Below are positions 12,711 to 24,111 of a stretch of DNA of 64,000 nt, in pieces. The stretch covers positions 1-64,000 of the forward strand of contig JBBHKE010000867.1 of the NCBI GenBank assembly GCA_037447655.1. Direction: 5' to 3'. Positions within the stretch are counted from its first letter, which is position 1; every line of letters begins with the position of its first letter. The DNA is from Zygnema cylindricum. Taxonomy: Eukaryota; Streptophyta; Zygnematophyceae; Zygnematales; Zygnemataceae. The position numbers were made by a program, and so were the translations under genes. Below the pieces are notes generated by a model that did not search any database, was not told the DNA's origin, and saw only the letters and a list, made by a program, of their open reading frames with translations.

Positions 12711-12752
12711 TGTCGCGACAAGGACCCAGACTTTCCAATACATATTTTACCT
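12709..12752. repeat. 43-bp segment shared with 15580-15622
   Basis: Starts GGCCAAATGTCGCGACAAGG and ends CAATACATATT; identical at both sites. It directly follows the 71-bp array here and the R1 copy b there, suggesting both lie at the edge of the same dispersed element. Confidence 0.8.
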
Positions 12753-12857
12753 TAAATTGTATAATGAAAAAATTCGAATCATTTACTCTATTTAACGTGA
12801 TAGGGTCAAAATTTAGGGCAACCGAATTAGCGTTATTTACTCTAATTACGATTCGCT

Positions 12858-13245
12858 GTGTAGTGTACGGATATTGAGAACACGACAACGTGGCGTGATG
12901 TGATGAGATCGCACGCGCCAAAATTAAAAGTGCAATATTGTACGTTACTGTACCGGTATTGATAACACGACACATCGTACGTCACGCCAACACTGAAATA
13001 ACAGTAGTGTACGGATATTGAGAACACGACAACGTGGCGTGAGGTGATGTGATTGCACGCGTAAAAATTTAAAGTACGATATCGTACGTTACTTAACCGG
13101 TATTGATAACACGACATTTTGGCGTGTACAGATATTGACGAAACGACAACTCGGCGTGATGTACGGAATCGCACGCGCAAAATTTTAACGTACGATACTG
13201 TACGTTACTCAACCGGTATTGATAACACGACATTTTGCCGTGACG
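12858..13245. repeat. Degenerate tandem repeat with GTACGGATATTGA landmark
   Basis: Three units, starting near 12860, 13010 and 13124, share a head (GTACGGATATTGA...ACGACAAC), a middle with GATCGCACGCG, and a tail (CCGGTATTGATAACACGACA). Spacing is uneven (about 150 and 115 bp). The preceding 12830-12858 reads like a decayed end of the MITE families described below. Confidence 0.75.
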
Positions 13246-13524
13246 TCGATTTTGTCTGGACTTTTATCATACCACTACAACCACGTGAAATACAGCAAAT
13301 ATGATTGTACCACGTGTCTCTTTTCATTACATCAAAATGGAACATGACAAAGCCAATCAAAACTCAAATCACTCAACGGCTCACGATCTTACACAAAAAA
13401 ATCGACGATTAATTATCGTTGTCACCAGAGACGAATGCGACTATAATGCTTTTCCCTTTTAGAAAAAGGGCAAAGCAAAAGCAATTCACACGGCCGGCGC
13501 ATGTTTACTGTAACAAAACTGCGG

Positions 13525-14645
13525 TAGTCACATATAAATAAAATGGTTGCGCGCAGGTAGTTTATCATTTCAGGTCTGTGAGAGCACACACTGACATTTG
13601 ACTTAGCCGCAAAAATGAAATCTACTCGCGAACCGTTTTATTGAACTTGGACAAAAATTAAAGGACGACGTACAGCATGTATAAACTCGCACGAAACGAA
13701 ATAAACTTCGTACAAAATAAAAAAGCGCGGGCGCGTGATGACGCATCATTTTAGTTTCATCGATATTTATACGCGGGTACGCTTTTTTATTTTGTGCGAA
13801 GTTTATTTCGTTTCGTGCGAGTTTATACATGTTGTATGTCGTCCTTTAATTTGTGTCAAAGTTCAGTGTAACAGTTCGCGAGTAGATTTCATTTTTGCGG
13901 CTAAGGGTGGACTTCCATTAGCGAAAAAGTGGGGTTTTTTATTGACGACCGTACCGTTTCGTACAAGTTCGTACAGTTTTTTTTTTTTTTTCAACGAAAA
14001 CAACATTACAAAAAATTGTTCAAGGTTGTAGGTGTAAATTAGGACCGTCGGATTTAATTACACTTTTTATCCGTGACGCCACGTCATCAACTCTACAGTT
14101 TGTTAAGACGGTGCACAGGGAGGACATTCTCGAATACAGAACGTGTAAAAATGGGCCGCGTGGAAAAGGGAAAAAACATCCACGATGGGCGCGCGCATAT
14201 GTGCGTACACGTCGCAAGGGCCATGTGCCTTCTGCCAAGGTGGTTGCGAATCCGCCGAAATTATCTTGTCACGCTCCCACCATCAAAGTTTGCCGCCTCC
14301 TTTTTGTCGTTGCGTTTTGAAATTTTGGGTAGTACATTTAATGCGCTCTGTACGAGTCATTAATTACCTCCGTTGGTACAGATATTACCTCCGCTCGTAC
14401 AGATATTGCGTTCGAAGATTCTTTCAAGATTTTAAGCATCTAATATTAACCTACGTGTAACCAACCAGAATAAGCCACGCAAATAAAAAGTGATTTACAG
14501 ACGCGACCTAATGGAAGGCACGCCCTTCAGTAATATTTCGTGCAATTATTGAACCATTATTAGTCACCTAAGTCAAATGTCGGTTATTATGCTCTCACGT
14601 CAATGATAATCCTTCTTAGCGCAGCCATTTTATATGTGGCTGCTA
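13525..14645. repeat. Diverged outer inverted repeat around a hairpin
   Basis: About 75 bp at 13525-13606 is the diverged reverse complement of about 14562-14640. Shared blocks are CTAAGTCAAATGTC, GCTCTCAC and CCATTTTAT. It encloses about 1 kb including the hairpin at 13602-13905. It looks like an old foldback or long-TIR DNA element without a visible transposase. Confidence 0.6.
13602..13905. repeat. 126-bp-arm inverted repeat (large hairpin)
   Basis: 13602-13727 and 13780-13905 are near-perfect reverse complements: the left arm starts CTTAGCCGCAAAAATG and the right arm ends CATTTTTGCGGCTAAG. A 52-bp loop separates them. It has few mismatches and a few single-base indels. No coding content. 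Confidence 0.92.
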
Positions 14646-14875
14646 TTCTGGGAAACTCGCGGCATTGAATTTTTTTATGATGGTGACGTTCGCCGCGCGA
14701 CCTTTTTTAACCGCCGTTCATATTCGCCATCAAAGTTGTTCGACGGATTGACCGTCAAATCTGAACTTAAAGGTACGTAGCTTGTACGAAACTGTACTTC
14801 AAATGTACAATTTCTGACAACTATCTGCGCGCAGTAAAAATCGTCTCTGCGATTAGCAATTCCCAAAGAGAATTG

Positions 14876-15556
14876 CGATTTGAATCCAAAATGAAACCTG
14901 GATGTGCCAACTGTGACAGTAACGGGAACTGCGAAATGCAACATCAACGGGAACCTCAAACTGGAACAAAAACAGCAAAAAGAACTGGGACAAAAATGAT
15001 AGCTGGAAACTGCAATGATAACGGCGATTAGAAGGGAACGGAGACGAAAAATTGGAATGAAAACGTGAACTGGATACTGGAACGACAACAAGAACTGGAA
15101 GCAACACAACAAGAACGTGAAACATATTCGACGAATGTTAGGAGTACGTACTCTAAAAAGTAATTATCGGTTCCGCTGAAAACCAGACCGCTACACCGCT
15201 ACAGTACACCGCCAATCGTTACTAGCGTGTAAGTTTTTTTAGAGTATACGAATAATTAGCGTGGTTTACGCTAATTGGGAATTTGAAAATTTTCGCAGAA
15301 ATCGTCTATTCTAATTAGGAATTAGGGTTTTTTTTAATAGTGTGGATAATTCTATTTGAGAATAAAAAAAAAAGCGGGACGGAATTAGCGTACACAACGC
15401 TAATAACGATTGGCGGTGTACATGTTGACTCTGCACAAGAAAGTCCTTGAAGTGAAACGTTGGAGTCAGACAACAGTTTTCAACAGGATGTGGCGTGGCC
15501 GGGCGTGACCAATCTCCCAGGGGAGCCATTGGATCCGGATATGTAATCATTGGGTG
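14876..15556. repeat. Dispersed repeat R1, copy b, interrupted by a MITE
   Basis: Same order of blocks as 8186-8664, with a 212-bp MITE inserted at a TA that is single in copy a. Copy a therefore shows the empty site. Confidence 0.82.
15207..15418. mobile_element. MITE-1 copy a (TA target duplication)
   Basis: 212 bp with inverted ends CACCGCCAATCGTTA and TAACGATTGGCGGTG, flanked by TA at 15205-15206 and 15419-15420. The empty site in R1 copy a (CAGTACATGTTG) proves insertion with TA duplication. TA duplication suggests Tc1/mariner-type mobilisation; no coding capacity. Confidence 0.93.
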
Positions 15557-16174
15557 AAGAAGGGATCGGCAAGCCTACGGCCAAATGTCGCGACAAGGAC
15601 CCAGACTTTCCAATACATATTCTCATTTAATAGACTGAATTCGGATTTACACATAAATATGACTGTCGATCGAGTAAACTGTCTTGAAATTGCGCTGGAC
15701 CTTATCACCTTGTATCATACGCGTACTGTTCATGCTTAATAAAATAGGCACTATAACTCTTGCAATAAAAGGCATGCATTTGTTATTCCAAACACGTTCA
15801 CATATATGCCATTTGGTCATAGTGCAAACATGCAAAAAATAATTGAAAATGCTGTACGGGGTTTTCCCACTACATGTGTATATACAATATAATATCGTAT
15901 AGTATGGAGTAACTATTAGTTGTTTTCGCACAATTGAACTATGGACAGGACTGTAGCACCATGCCAACTAATGAGAGCATGAAAAACATTTAACAGAAGT
16001 ATATTTTCCAATAGGAAGTACAATAAACATGAGCACGTTGTTCCACAAAACGATATTTTCAGGTAGATAAAGAAATGTGTTTACTTTCGCTATTATTTTG
16101 AACTGTTGAATCATCTATTATACTGCCTTGTTAAAGAGACATTTTTATATCTATCATCATTATACAATATATGT
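15557..16174. other. Intergenic, 3' side of the NC2-alpha gene
   Basis: Holds the second copy of the 43-bp shared segment (15580-15622), then AT-rich DNA likely to include the 3' untranslated region of the minus-strand gene. No other gene seen. Confidence 0.5.
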
Positions 16175-18967
16175 TCATCCATCTTCATCAGTTTCGTCAT
16201 CATAATCATCATCATCATCATCTACTAATAGTTTCCCACCCGTTTTCAGCAACAAATGTCCTGTGGCCATTTCTTTGCCGTTTCCGATTCCTAAAACATC
16301 TCCATCCATTACACTCAAACTACTACTACCTAAATCTGTTTTTTCTTCCGCATTCTTGCTACTAATCTTCAAATCCTGACTATCTTTTTGCCCTTTAACA
16401 TCTACCAGATTTTCATCATCGACCTCATCTGTACAAGTTCCCTCCATCTCAGCATTCAAATCCATATTTAAGTCAAAATCCCTCGGCTTCGCTTTTTCGT
16501 GCGAAGAAATGTTATGTTTCACGTCCTCTAGAGGTTTCACGTCCTCTATAGGTTTCACGTCCTCTATAGGTTTCACGTCCTCTTGCATTTCATCTTCTGC
16601 CTTCACATTTTCCAACATTGAAACCTTGGGCTTCTTCCCTTCTTCACTCATCGTACTCCTCAACTCCCCATCTTCCTGTTTCACTTTCTTCACCTTCACA
16701 TCCTCCTCAACTTCATCTTTCGGCTCGGCCTTGATGTCACCGGATGTTGAAGGTATCGAGACCACCGATTCTTCCTTCACCCTTCCTAGAGTGGCGACCT
16801 GTTGAACGGTTCCTCCAGCATCTTTTCGCGGTTTTCGACGACCATTGCCTCTTCCGACACCGTTGCCAGTCCTCCCTCCACTCCCTCCAGGTGATGAATG
16901 TTGTGAATTTGCTTTACTACCTCTTCCCCTTCCGCGTCCACCTCCACCTCCACCTCCAACATCCTGCACATGATTGAAACAATTCAGAGTTTATAAACAG
17001 GTCATCCTAGTCGTTGATGCTGTATATCGACCAAGTTTTGATCATAATCAAAATGCATTTTTCTGGGGTTTTCTCGATAATCGGTATATCGTGTCGATAC
17101 ATCGTATCACCGATTATCACAATATATCGATATCCGTATCGCTATATCATCGGTATCTGTACCACTATTTTCATACTTCACAAGCGTTTTCTTTCTGCGC
17201 CGTTGAGGCTGGAAAATCTCCCAAGATGGTACACGACATTGTATACAGTACCATAATCAATCGGTGCCAAAAGTTTGACTTTGTAAATTCATTCCAGCCA
17301 ATCACGTGTTTGATGAAGATTTGGCCAGATATGTTTCCAGACTGGTAGAGATTTACGAACGAATTACCATGCAGTTATTGGTCGATTATCGCAAGTTATT
17401 GCGATATCGATATTTATTACAAGTTATCGCGATATCGATATTTATCGCAAACTCAATAAATATCGAATTTTCAACGTCTCCGTATCGATAAGTACAGATA
17501 TCGCGATATATTGAGCCTGGATTCGTTTGATATACCACAGTACTCATTGTTACAATGCCAAACCCTAACCTACAGAAGCTGGAGCTGTAAACCAGCCATG
17601 TACCTTCTTAGCACGCTTGTGTTCCTTCACATCCTCTTTCACATCCTCTTGTTCACTGCTATCTTCATCATCCTCTGAAAGTTTCCTGCAAGCATAAAAA
17701 TATTACATATATGGAAAGAAAACACAAGATAAGATGACCCATGAAAACAAAGGAAAAAGAGTGTAACTTGCAATGAACACAAAAAACAACACACAAGATC
17801 TGCTATTTCTCACAAAAAACAACCTCGTATTCGGTTAAAGAAAGTGAACAAAAGAAAATCAGCACTACCTTCGTTGACCTCTCCCTCCCTTATCTTCCAA
17901 GGCCGTCTCTCCACATGCATCTTCAGCTCTGGCAACTGTCTCTTGCAAAAAGTCGAACTCATTATGAACTGCCACACACTGCTTCCTGCACACCAAAACG
18001 TTATAACCGTGAGCCAAAATACGACACCTCCCCCTCCCCTCCCTCCCTCCTTCCCCCTCCCTCTCTCTCTCAACAAAACATTATGACTGAGCCAAATAGG
18101 GCCTCCCTCCCTCGTTCCCTCAACAAAATGTTATAACGCTGAGCCCCCTCTGCCATGCTACAGTCAGACTTTCATACAAAGTACGGCTTCCAGAAGCACA
18201 AAAAGGCTTGAGTTAAAATACTTACAAGTGGGCCCCACTCATAGTCTTCGCACCACGACTGGTCGTAACTTCATACGTCTTATCACAAAGATCTTGAAGA
18301 AAAAGTTCGAGGGCTTTTGCTGTCACAGACATAGTACAAAGTGGAAACGCATAAATTAATACCACTGTAGATCCTATCTCACCAACAGCTAATAAAAACA
18401 CCACTCCTTCAATAGTACAGGTGATACGTCAATCAAACAGCTGAATTTGCCTTACGGATTACAGGACACTGCAGTACATATGTACGGGTGAATATTGCAA
18501 GAACAAACTACAAGAGATTAGAGCGCATCCATAGAACTGTTTTAGTTATAATCCCTACATAAAGCAAACATCCTAAAAAAATTCAAATGAGACAGGCAAC
18601 CATACAACCATTACAGACATAATCACTACATAAAGCAAGAATCCTATAAACTTACAAACGAGAACAGGCGTTGCCAGGGCAATCTTGCCAACTTCCTCAT
18701 CTGCTTGCATTATCTTCTTGATACGAGCCTGCATAAACTCCCATAAAGAGGTCAATATAAACCGGTCAACACAATCATCATCCAAGATATAAAGAAAGAG
18801 CAAAACTGCAAACACGTTCAAATACTTGGCACTTAAAAAAAAAAAAAAATCGTTCCAAACTTACTTCCAATGATACGTTCAGGCAGCCAACAGACTCCCC
18901 AGCATTCTACTTGACGACAGATAATTCCACTTACCGCAGGAAACCGTGTGTCCAACTTCTTCCGCAT
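16175..18967 (-). CDS. NC2-alpha / DRAP1-type transcriptional corepressor (plant NF-YC11 class), six exons
   Basis: Coding exons in reading order: 18967-18935, 18728-18656, 18319-18226, 17985-17869, 17685-17604 and 16963-16175. All junctions are GT-AG and phases agree, totalling 395 codons plus stop. The N-terminus MRKKLDTRFPA joins ARIKKIMQADEEVGKIALA, then ALELFLQDLCDKTYEV and RGAKT: the histone fold of the NC2 alpha subunit, which pairs with NC2 beta (Dr1) on TBP-DNA to block TFIIA/TFIIB entry in the nucleus. The histone fold ends with NEFDFLQETVARAED. The long last exon has a Gly/Arg-rich segment (GGGGGGGRGRGRG), a Lys/Glu acidic region, four EDVKP-like 6-residue repeats (16519-16584), an EAR-like DFDLNMDLN repression motif, and an Asp-rich tail. 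Start choice rests on the conserved MRKKLDTRFPA. The tail is less conserved and its function is inferred. Confidence 0.94.
16964..17603 (-). repeat. Last intron of the NC2-alpha gene with ATCGATA-rich array
   Basis: Within this intron, about 17060-17520 is packed with variants of TATCGATA, CGATATCG and GATATTTATCG on both strands, forming many short palindromes. No coding signal. Confidence 0.7.
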
Positions 18968-21256
18968 GACTCCTTATATCCTCTTTGTCAAAAGTTTGTT
19001 TGACCGTTGTTACCACTCCAAACCCTATCAGCCCAACCCTCCGACAGCTAAGGAAACTGCTTAGCCATGCCCTTTTGTCACCTTGAAAAACATACAAATT
19101 TTTAAAAAGCCCTAAAAAACCCTAAATTTACAACGTTGCTCGTGATTTGGATCCCCGCCGAATGTCGACTTCGACTTGCGACTGTCCCCACTCTTGCCCT
19201 ACTCTTGTTTGATTCTCCATAATTCAGAATGGAAGCCTTTTATTCAGTGCTTGCAGATTATGAGCCCTGCCCAAGGCTACTCCGGCCCAGAGAGCATTCT
19301 AGAGGGTCCATTTAGAGTCAAAAAATTTACGGGAACAATTTTTTTTCTGATAAATCTTATGGTTCCAAATCGTAACTGGTCCAACCCTCATTGGGCATTG
19401 AAACATTTTGTAAAATCTTACAAGTTCAATAGCGTGCCTGGAGCCCAAATGTATCCCAAATGATGTAATTTGGTTCACATGAATGGTACCAGAAGAACAA
19501 TGTTTTTCCGGTTGCCTCAACTTTCTGGAACATTTAACTGTCCTGTACTTGACTGGCGTCACCGGTTCATCAAATGCACTTCATTTGGGACAGCTTTATT
19601 AACAGACCTCACTCACCTCTCTTCGCATTTGTCACTCCATTTATTTATTTTTCTTGCCCGCCTATGTCCATCCAGCCAATGAATGGACTGCACTTACTGA
19701 CCAAAACTCCTATAACAATAACATTGTGATTGCGGATCGGAGGGTTCTCACTACAGTAACAGCCAAAACACCAAGGTATTTTGCACTTCAATAATTTCTC
19801 ACAGCAGGTTGTTTTATGACTTATGGCACATATCTTCTAGGGATTCTAGGGAAGTGTATCGTGCCATATCCCATCCTTGTACCTCAATGGAGTGATACGG
19901 TGTGACGAAACAATGCAAAGCTACATCCGGTGTGGGGATGTGATCTTTTGTTGAACTCCCCATAGAATAATACGATGTGATTCCATATAGGATGTTGCGG
20001 TGTGATCTTCTGTCAAACTTTTAAAATGTGACGATACAATCCAATTCAATAATCGACAAGAATGCATGTGAAGCTAGCGGCTATGCTAGCTTCCAGTTTG
20101 AGAACAGCAAGGTAGTTTTATGTCTTTTAATAAGAAATTTTTCCTACTATTACCATCAAGACGAGAAAAATGTTTTTAGTGAATGTTTTAGCATCCGTAA
20201 TCGCGTGCAAAAGAGTTAAGAGCACCTATGATTACGAGTCTATAGGCTCCCCATCAACTAGGACAAACGCCCTAAGAATGTATTCTTTCGACAAATTACA
20301 GCCTGGGCCCAGGTTTTTGGTTGAGTGACCAACGCCTTAAAAATACGTTCTTTGACAAATCATGCCGGTGATGTCATCTGCCACGTCAGCAACATTCCAT
20401 TGGTTTTTCTGCTCCATTGAAGCAATGTGCATCAGTCAGATAGAATGTGACACGGGTTTTCTAGATTTTTTTTGAGTTTTTTTAGGTTTTCTAGCATTTT
20501 TAGGGTTTTCTACAAGGTTTTCCGGATTTTTACAGATTTCATAGGATTCCTAAGGATTCTTTACGATATTTTAGGGTTTCACTATAATTTTTTAGACTGG
20601 GTTTTGGTTAAAGGAATTCATATCGAAGGTAGTGATTGCTAATTGGATATTTGGAGTACCCGGTGGCGATTATCGGACGAAAATATACATATCAAAATAA
20701 ATTTTGGACAACAAAAATAGATGAAATACACAAAATACGTTCAGCAGATAATTTCTATCATACCACCAACGCCCCTCCCTCCCTTCCTCCCTCCCAGTCC
20801 TTATCCCTAAACCAAACTTAAGGCTACATCAACAAAAGTTAAGTATGGTTTGAAACAAATTAGTGAGTCAAAAATAGAGTTGCTTAACGATTGAAATCAA
20901 CAACAAAAAATTGTGATAACAATATAGCAAATTATCGACAAGCTAAACTGAGCCATAAGTGTACCGAACCTAGTACATAAATTAATACGTAAAAATCTTG
21001 ACCAACCACTTGATTTAACCTAAATTCTGCGTACAAAATAGAAAAAATATATATATTGCATCTACAAAGTCAGACTTTTGGTAGACGTAAATTTCTCTCT
21101 TACGGGAAATCGAGAATTCATAACGGTACAGTAGAGTAACTCACTGAGGAAAATTTAACAAAATGTACAGAAAGTACATAAAGTACGAAAAACAAATATA
21201 CGGATACTGACGATATTGCGATATTGAATGAATAGATCGATGATAAACGCACCAGC
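18968..21256. other. Intergenic, including the NC2-alpha upstream region
   Basis: The minus-strand gene's promoter and 5' untranslated region must lie just above 18967; no clear TATA box was identified. 19850-20040 has a loosely repeated GTGTGATCTTCTGT-like phrase, and 20455-20590 is a T-rich stretch repeating TTTTAGGGTTTTCTA-like units. No gene recognised. Confidence 0.5.
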
Positions 21257-21395
21257 GCGATATGTCCATTATCCACACCCTTCAAAAAAGTACATAGAAC
21301 CACCAATTATCGGCAAAACCAGTTCTAGCCAAAAAGCTAAAAAGCCAAAAAGGTCGAACAATTTTAGGGCACTATTAAAACGAAATAAATTAAAA

Positions 21396-21510
21396 GGGGG
21401 GGGAGGGGGGAGGGGGGGGGGGGGGAGGAAGGGGGGGGGGGGGGGGGGAGGAAGGGGGGAAGGGGGGGGGAGGGAGGGGGGGAAGGGGGGGGGGAGGGGG
21501 GGAGAAGGGG
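21396..21510. repeat. G-rich low-complexity tract (copy 1)
   Basis: Runs of G with GGA and GGAA interruptions; its length differs from the other copy at 38748-38872. Gly-rich frames over it are compositional. Confidence 0.95.
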
Positions 21511-21911
21511 TTGATTTCTTTTTTAGGTTAAATCAACTTTCCATCAAAACGGAATATCCATGAGATACGACTAAACTTAGGTTTTCCTTTTTCACTCATC
21601 CTCCTCTTCACGCTTATTTCTCTTCCTTTTGTCTTTATTGTACACACTTTTCCCTCTCTCGCCGTCTCTCTCCCTCTCATAAACAATCCAAGAAAACGTT
21701 CCTTTAGGTTTTGACAATATGAAATTTTTGAATTTTATGGAAGTGTGAGGATTTTAAACTTCGTTAAAGAATTTTGCGTTTTGTAGGGCAATTTGTACAT
21801 TTTAGGGTTTTTCTCTCTTCTTTTTTAAGTTTTCAAATTTTTAGGGCATTAACTCCTTTTCGGTTTCTTAGTCGAAAAAGCTTAACGGCTTAAAAAAGGG
21901 GGGACGATTTT

Positions 21912-22575
21912 TCCCTCCGTCCCTCCCTTCCTCCCTCCCTCCCTTCCTCCCTCCCTCCCTCCCTCCCTCCCTCCCTCCCTCCCTCCCTCCCTCCCTTTCT
22001 CCCTCCCTCCCTCCCTCCCTCCCTCCCTCCCTTCCTCCCTCCCTCCTCCCTCCCAGTCCTCCCAGCGCTCTCTTCTGCCCTCCCCTTCTCTTTCCCAATC
22101 CGCCATATTTCTTCCCTTTCAATCCTCCTTCCTCCCTCCCTCCTTCCCTCGCTTGCCTCCCCATCCAATAAAATTTACCTTCCCTCCGTTCTTCCCTCCC
22201 TCCCAATCTTCCCTCCCATCCTCCCTCCTTTCTTCCCTCTTTCCTCCCCTCTCTCTCTCCCTCCCCTCCCTCGTTCCCACCATCCCTCCCTCCCTCTGCC
22301 TACCTTCCAATTATTTTTCCTCTGCTGCCTCTTCTTCTGCCGCTTCCGCTGTCTTTCTCCCTCCCTCTCTCCCCCCCTCGCTTTGCCTCCAATCCCAGCT
22401 TGTTATCACACGTGCGATTGGGCGCCGCTTTTTCTGTTAGAATCAGAGGAGAGAAGAGAGGAAGGAAGGGGAAGGGAAGGAGGAATTTATAAACGGGAAG
22501 GGAAGGAAAGGGAAAAGATGGGAAGGGAAGGGGAGGGAAGGGGAGGGAAGGGAAGGGACGGAAGGAGAGGGAAGC
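21912..22575. repeat. CCCT/CCTT then GGGAA low-complexity region (copy 1)
   Basis: Mostly CCCTCCCT and CTTCCCTC on the plus strand until about 22390, then GGGAAGG repeats around 22455-22575. All reading frames here (Gly-Arg-Glu repeats or Pro-Ser repeats) are artefacts of composition. Confidence 0.92.
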
Positions 22576-22662
22576 AGAGGAGGAACAGACGGACAGTCGT
22601 GCGGCTTTGTCCACTTGTACTTTTCGAATCTGCAGTACAGTACATTACAGTACAGTACAGTA

Positions 22663-23200
22663 CACCGCGAATCGTTATTAGTGTCACATTTTAAATAGTG
22701 TTGAAGAAAATTTACCGTACTTGATGCTAATTAAGAATTTGAATATTTTCAAAAAAAAGGTGTATTCTAATTTCGGCGTTAATGCTAATTTGGGAACAGC
22801 AAAAATGGAATATTCGCCGTACGTTATATACATTAATATATGTATCCGTACAAAATATTAGAAATCGTACGCCATCGTGAATCTAAAATATCCGTACATG
22901 CCATACTACTTTACGTGTCTGACTAATCCCGTTTTTTTTAGCGCACGTTCCTATGCGTGCGCGTCTGATTTAATTCATTTTTTGTAAATTTTCACTTGAA
23001 AAGGTACATTTATGTACGGCCTGACATAGACCATACACCACACTATTTAGATTTTATTGTACTTTCAGGCTTTACGCTATTTTGTACGGTCCCTTAATAA
23101 CGTCAAGGAAAAAATAAAATCATATATCCTATTTGAAAAAAAAAATCAAAATTTTAAGAACCCAAATTAGAGTTATTGACACTAATAACGATTCGCGGTG
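22663..23200. mobile_element. MITE-2 copy a (TA target duplication)
   Basis: 538 bp with 24-bp perfect inverted ends starting CACCGCGAATCGTTATTAGT, flanked by TA (22661-22662 and 23201-23202). The ends are close relatives of those of MITE-1, so the two families probably used the same transposase. AT-rich and non-coding. Confidence 0.92.
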
Positions 23201-23400
23201 TAATGTTCGTACGGGAAAAATGCATATTTCATTTTTTAAGTAGTTATTAGTTTATTACGAAATAAATGTAGCTTTATGAAAAACAGTAAAGTATTCCGTT
23301 ACGAAGATATTGTAATCTGTTTGGCTATCTGAGGCATTAGTTAGTTAAGCGTTCCACTGTGCGAGTTCAGCGCTATTAGCTACGCTTTCATAAAGCTACA

Positions 23401-23482
23401 CATAGTTCAAAAGTAGGCGTTTCTATTGTAGGCCTTCTGTAGGCGCCTTTATGGGCGTACTTTCACCTACTTTTGAACTATG
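23401..23482. mobile_element. 82-bp micro-MITE with 8-bp target duplication (copy 1)
   Basis: The 17-bp inverted ends CATAGTTCAAAAGTAGG and CCTACTTTTGAACTATG enclose 48 bp. Perfect 8-bp direct repeats AAGCTACA flank it (23393-23400 and 23483-23490). The 8-bp duplication points to hAT-type transposition. Confidence 0.9.
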
Positions 23483-23896
23483 AAGCTACAGCATACATGC
23501 GACAGCGAAACACATGAACGTAACAGACGTCAGCTCAGCCGGTTAAATGGTGATTATTTTTAGGGAACTGCAGATCGTATACGTCATTTCGGTTGCGTAA
23601 GGGCTTGCATAAGCACATACAAAAGTACAAAACAGTACAAATAACGTACAAGTCACAAAAAATAGGAACATCCGTATCAGGATTTAACGGCCAGTCCGTT
23701 TATTGCAACGCCTAAGCGCATTCGACGCAGAGTACGGATTCCTTAGATCCGTAAAACACGACAATCTCAACCGTACGTCAGGAACTATATCTCCTCTGGA
23801 AGCCTTCAGATCGGTACAAGATTTCATCTGGGACCGAGCGTTCCCGTAAATGAAACCATAGATGTCCTATGCGCATAAAACGCACGAAGTAAACTA

Positions 23897-24109
23897 CACC
23901 GCCAATCGTTATTAGCGTGTAAGTTTTTTTAGCGTATACGAATAATTAGCGTGGTTTACGCTAATTGGGAATTTGGAAATTTTCGAAGAAATCGTCTATT
24001 CTAATTAGGAATTAGGGATATTTTTAAATAGTGTGGATAATTTTATTTGAGAATAAAAAAAAAAGCGGGACGGAATTAGCGTACACAACGCTAATAACGA
24101 TTGGCGGTG
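23897..24109. mobile_element. MITE-1 copy b
   Basis: 213 bp, ends CACCGCC and GGCGGTG, TA on both sides (23895-23896 and 24110-24111). Its left half belongs to the duplicated segment; its right half resembles MITE-1a instead of MITE-1c. Confidence 0.92.
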
Positions 24110-24111
24110 TA

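Larger units (their letters stand above)
21257..24017. repeat. Segmental duplication, copy 1
   Basis: Nearly identical to 38608-41378, about 17.36 kb away in the same orientation, apart from length changes in homopolymer tracts. The left junction is at GCGATATGTCCATT. The right junction falls inside MITE-1 (identity stops at 24017 in the middle of the element). It includes G- and CCCT-rich tracts, MITE-2, a micro-MITE and half of MITE-1b. Confidence 0.95.

Noticed and set aside
21868-22694. Long Gly-Arg-Glu and Pro-Ser frames on both strands (also at 39231-40054)
   Set aside because: Low-complexity CCCT/GGGA DNA; frame length follows composition and differs between the duplicated copies.
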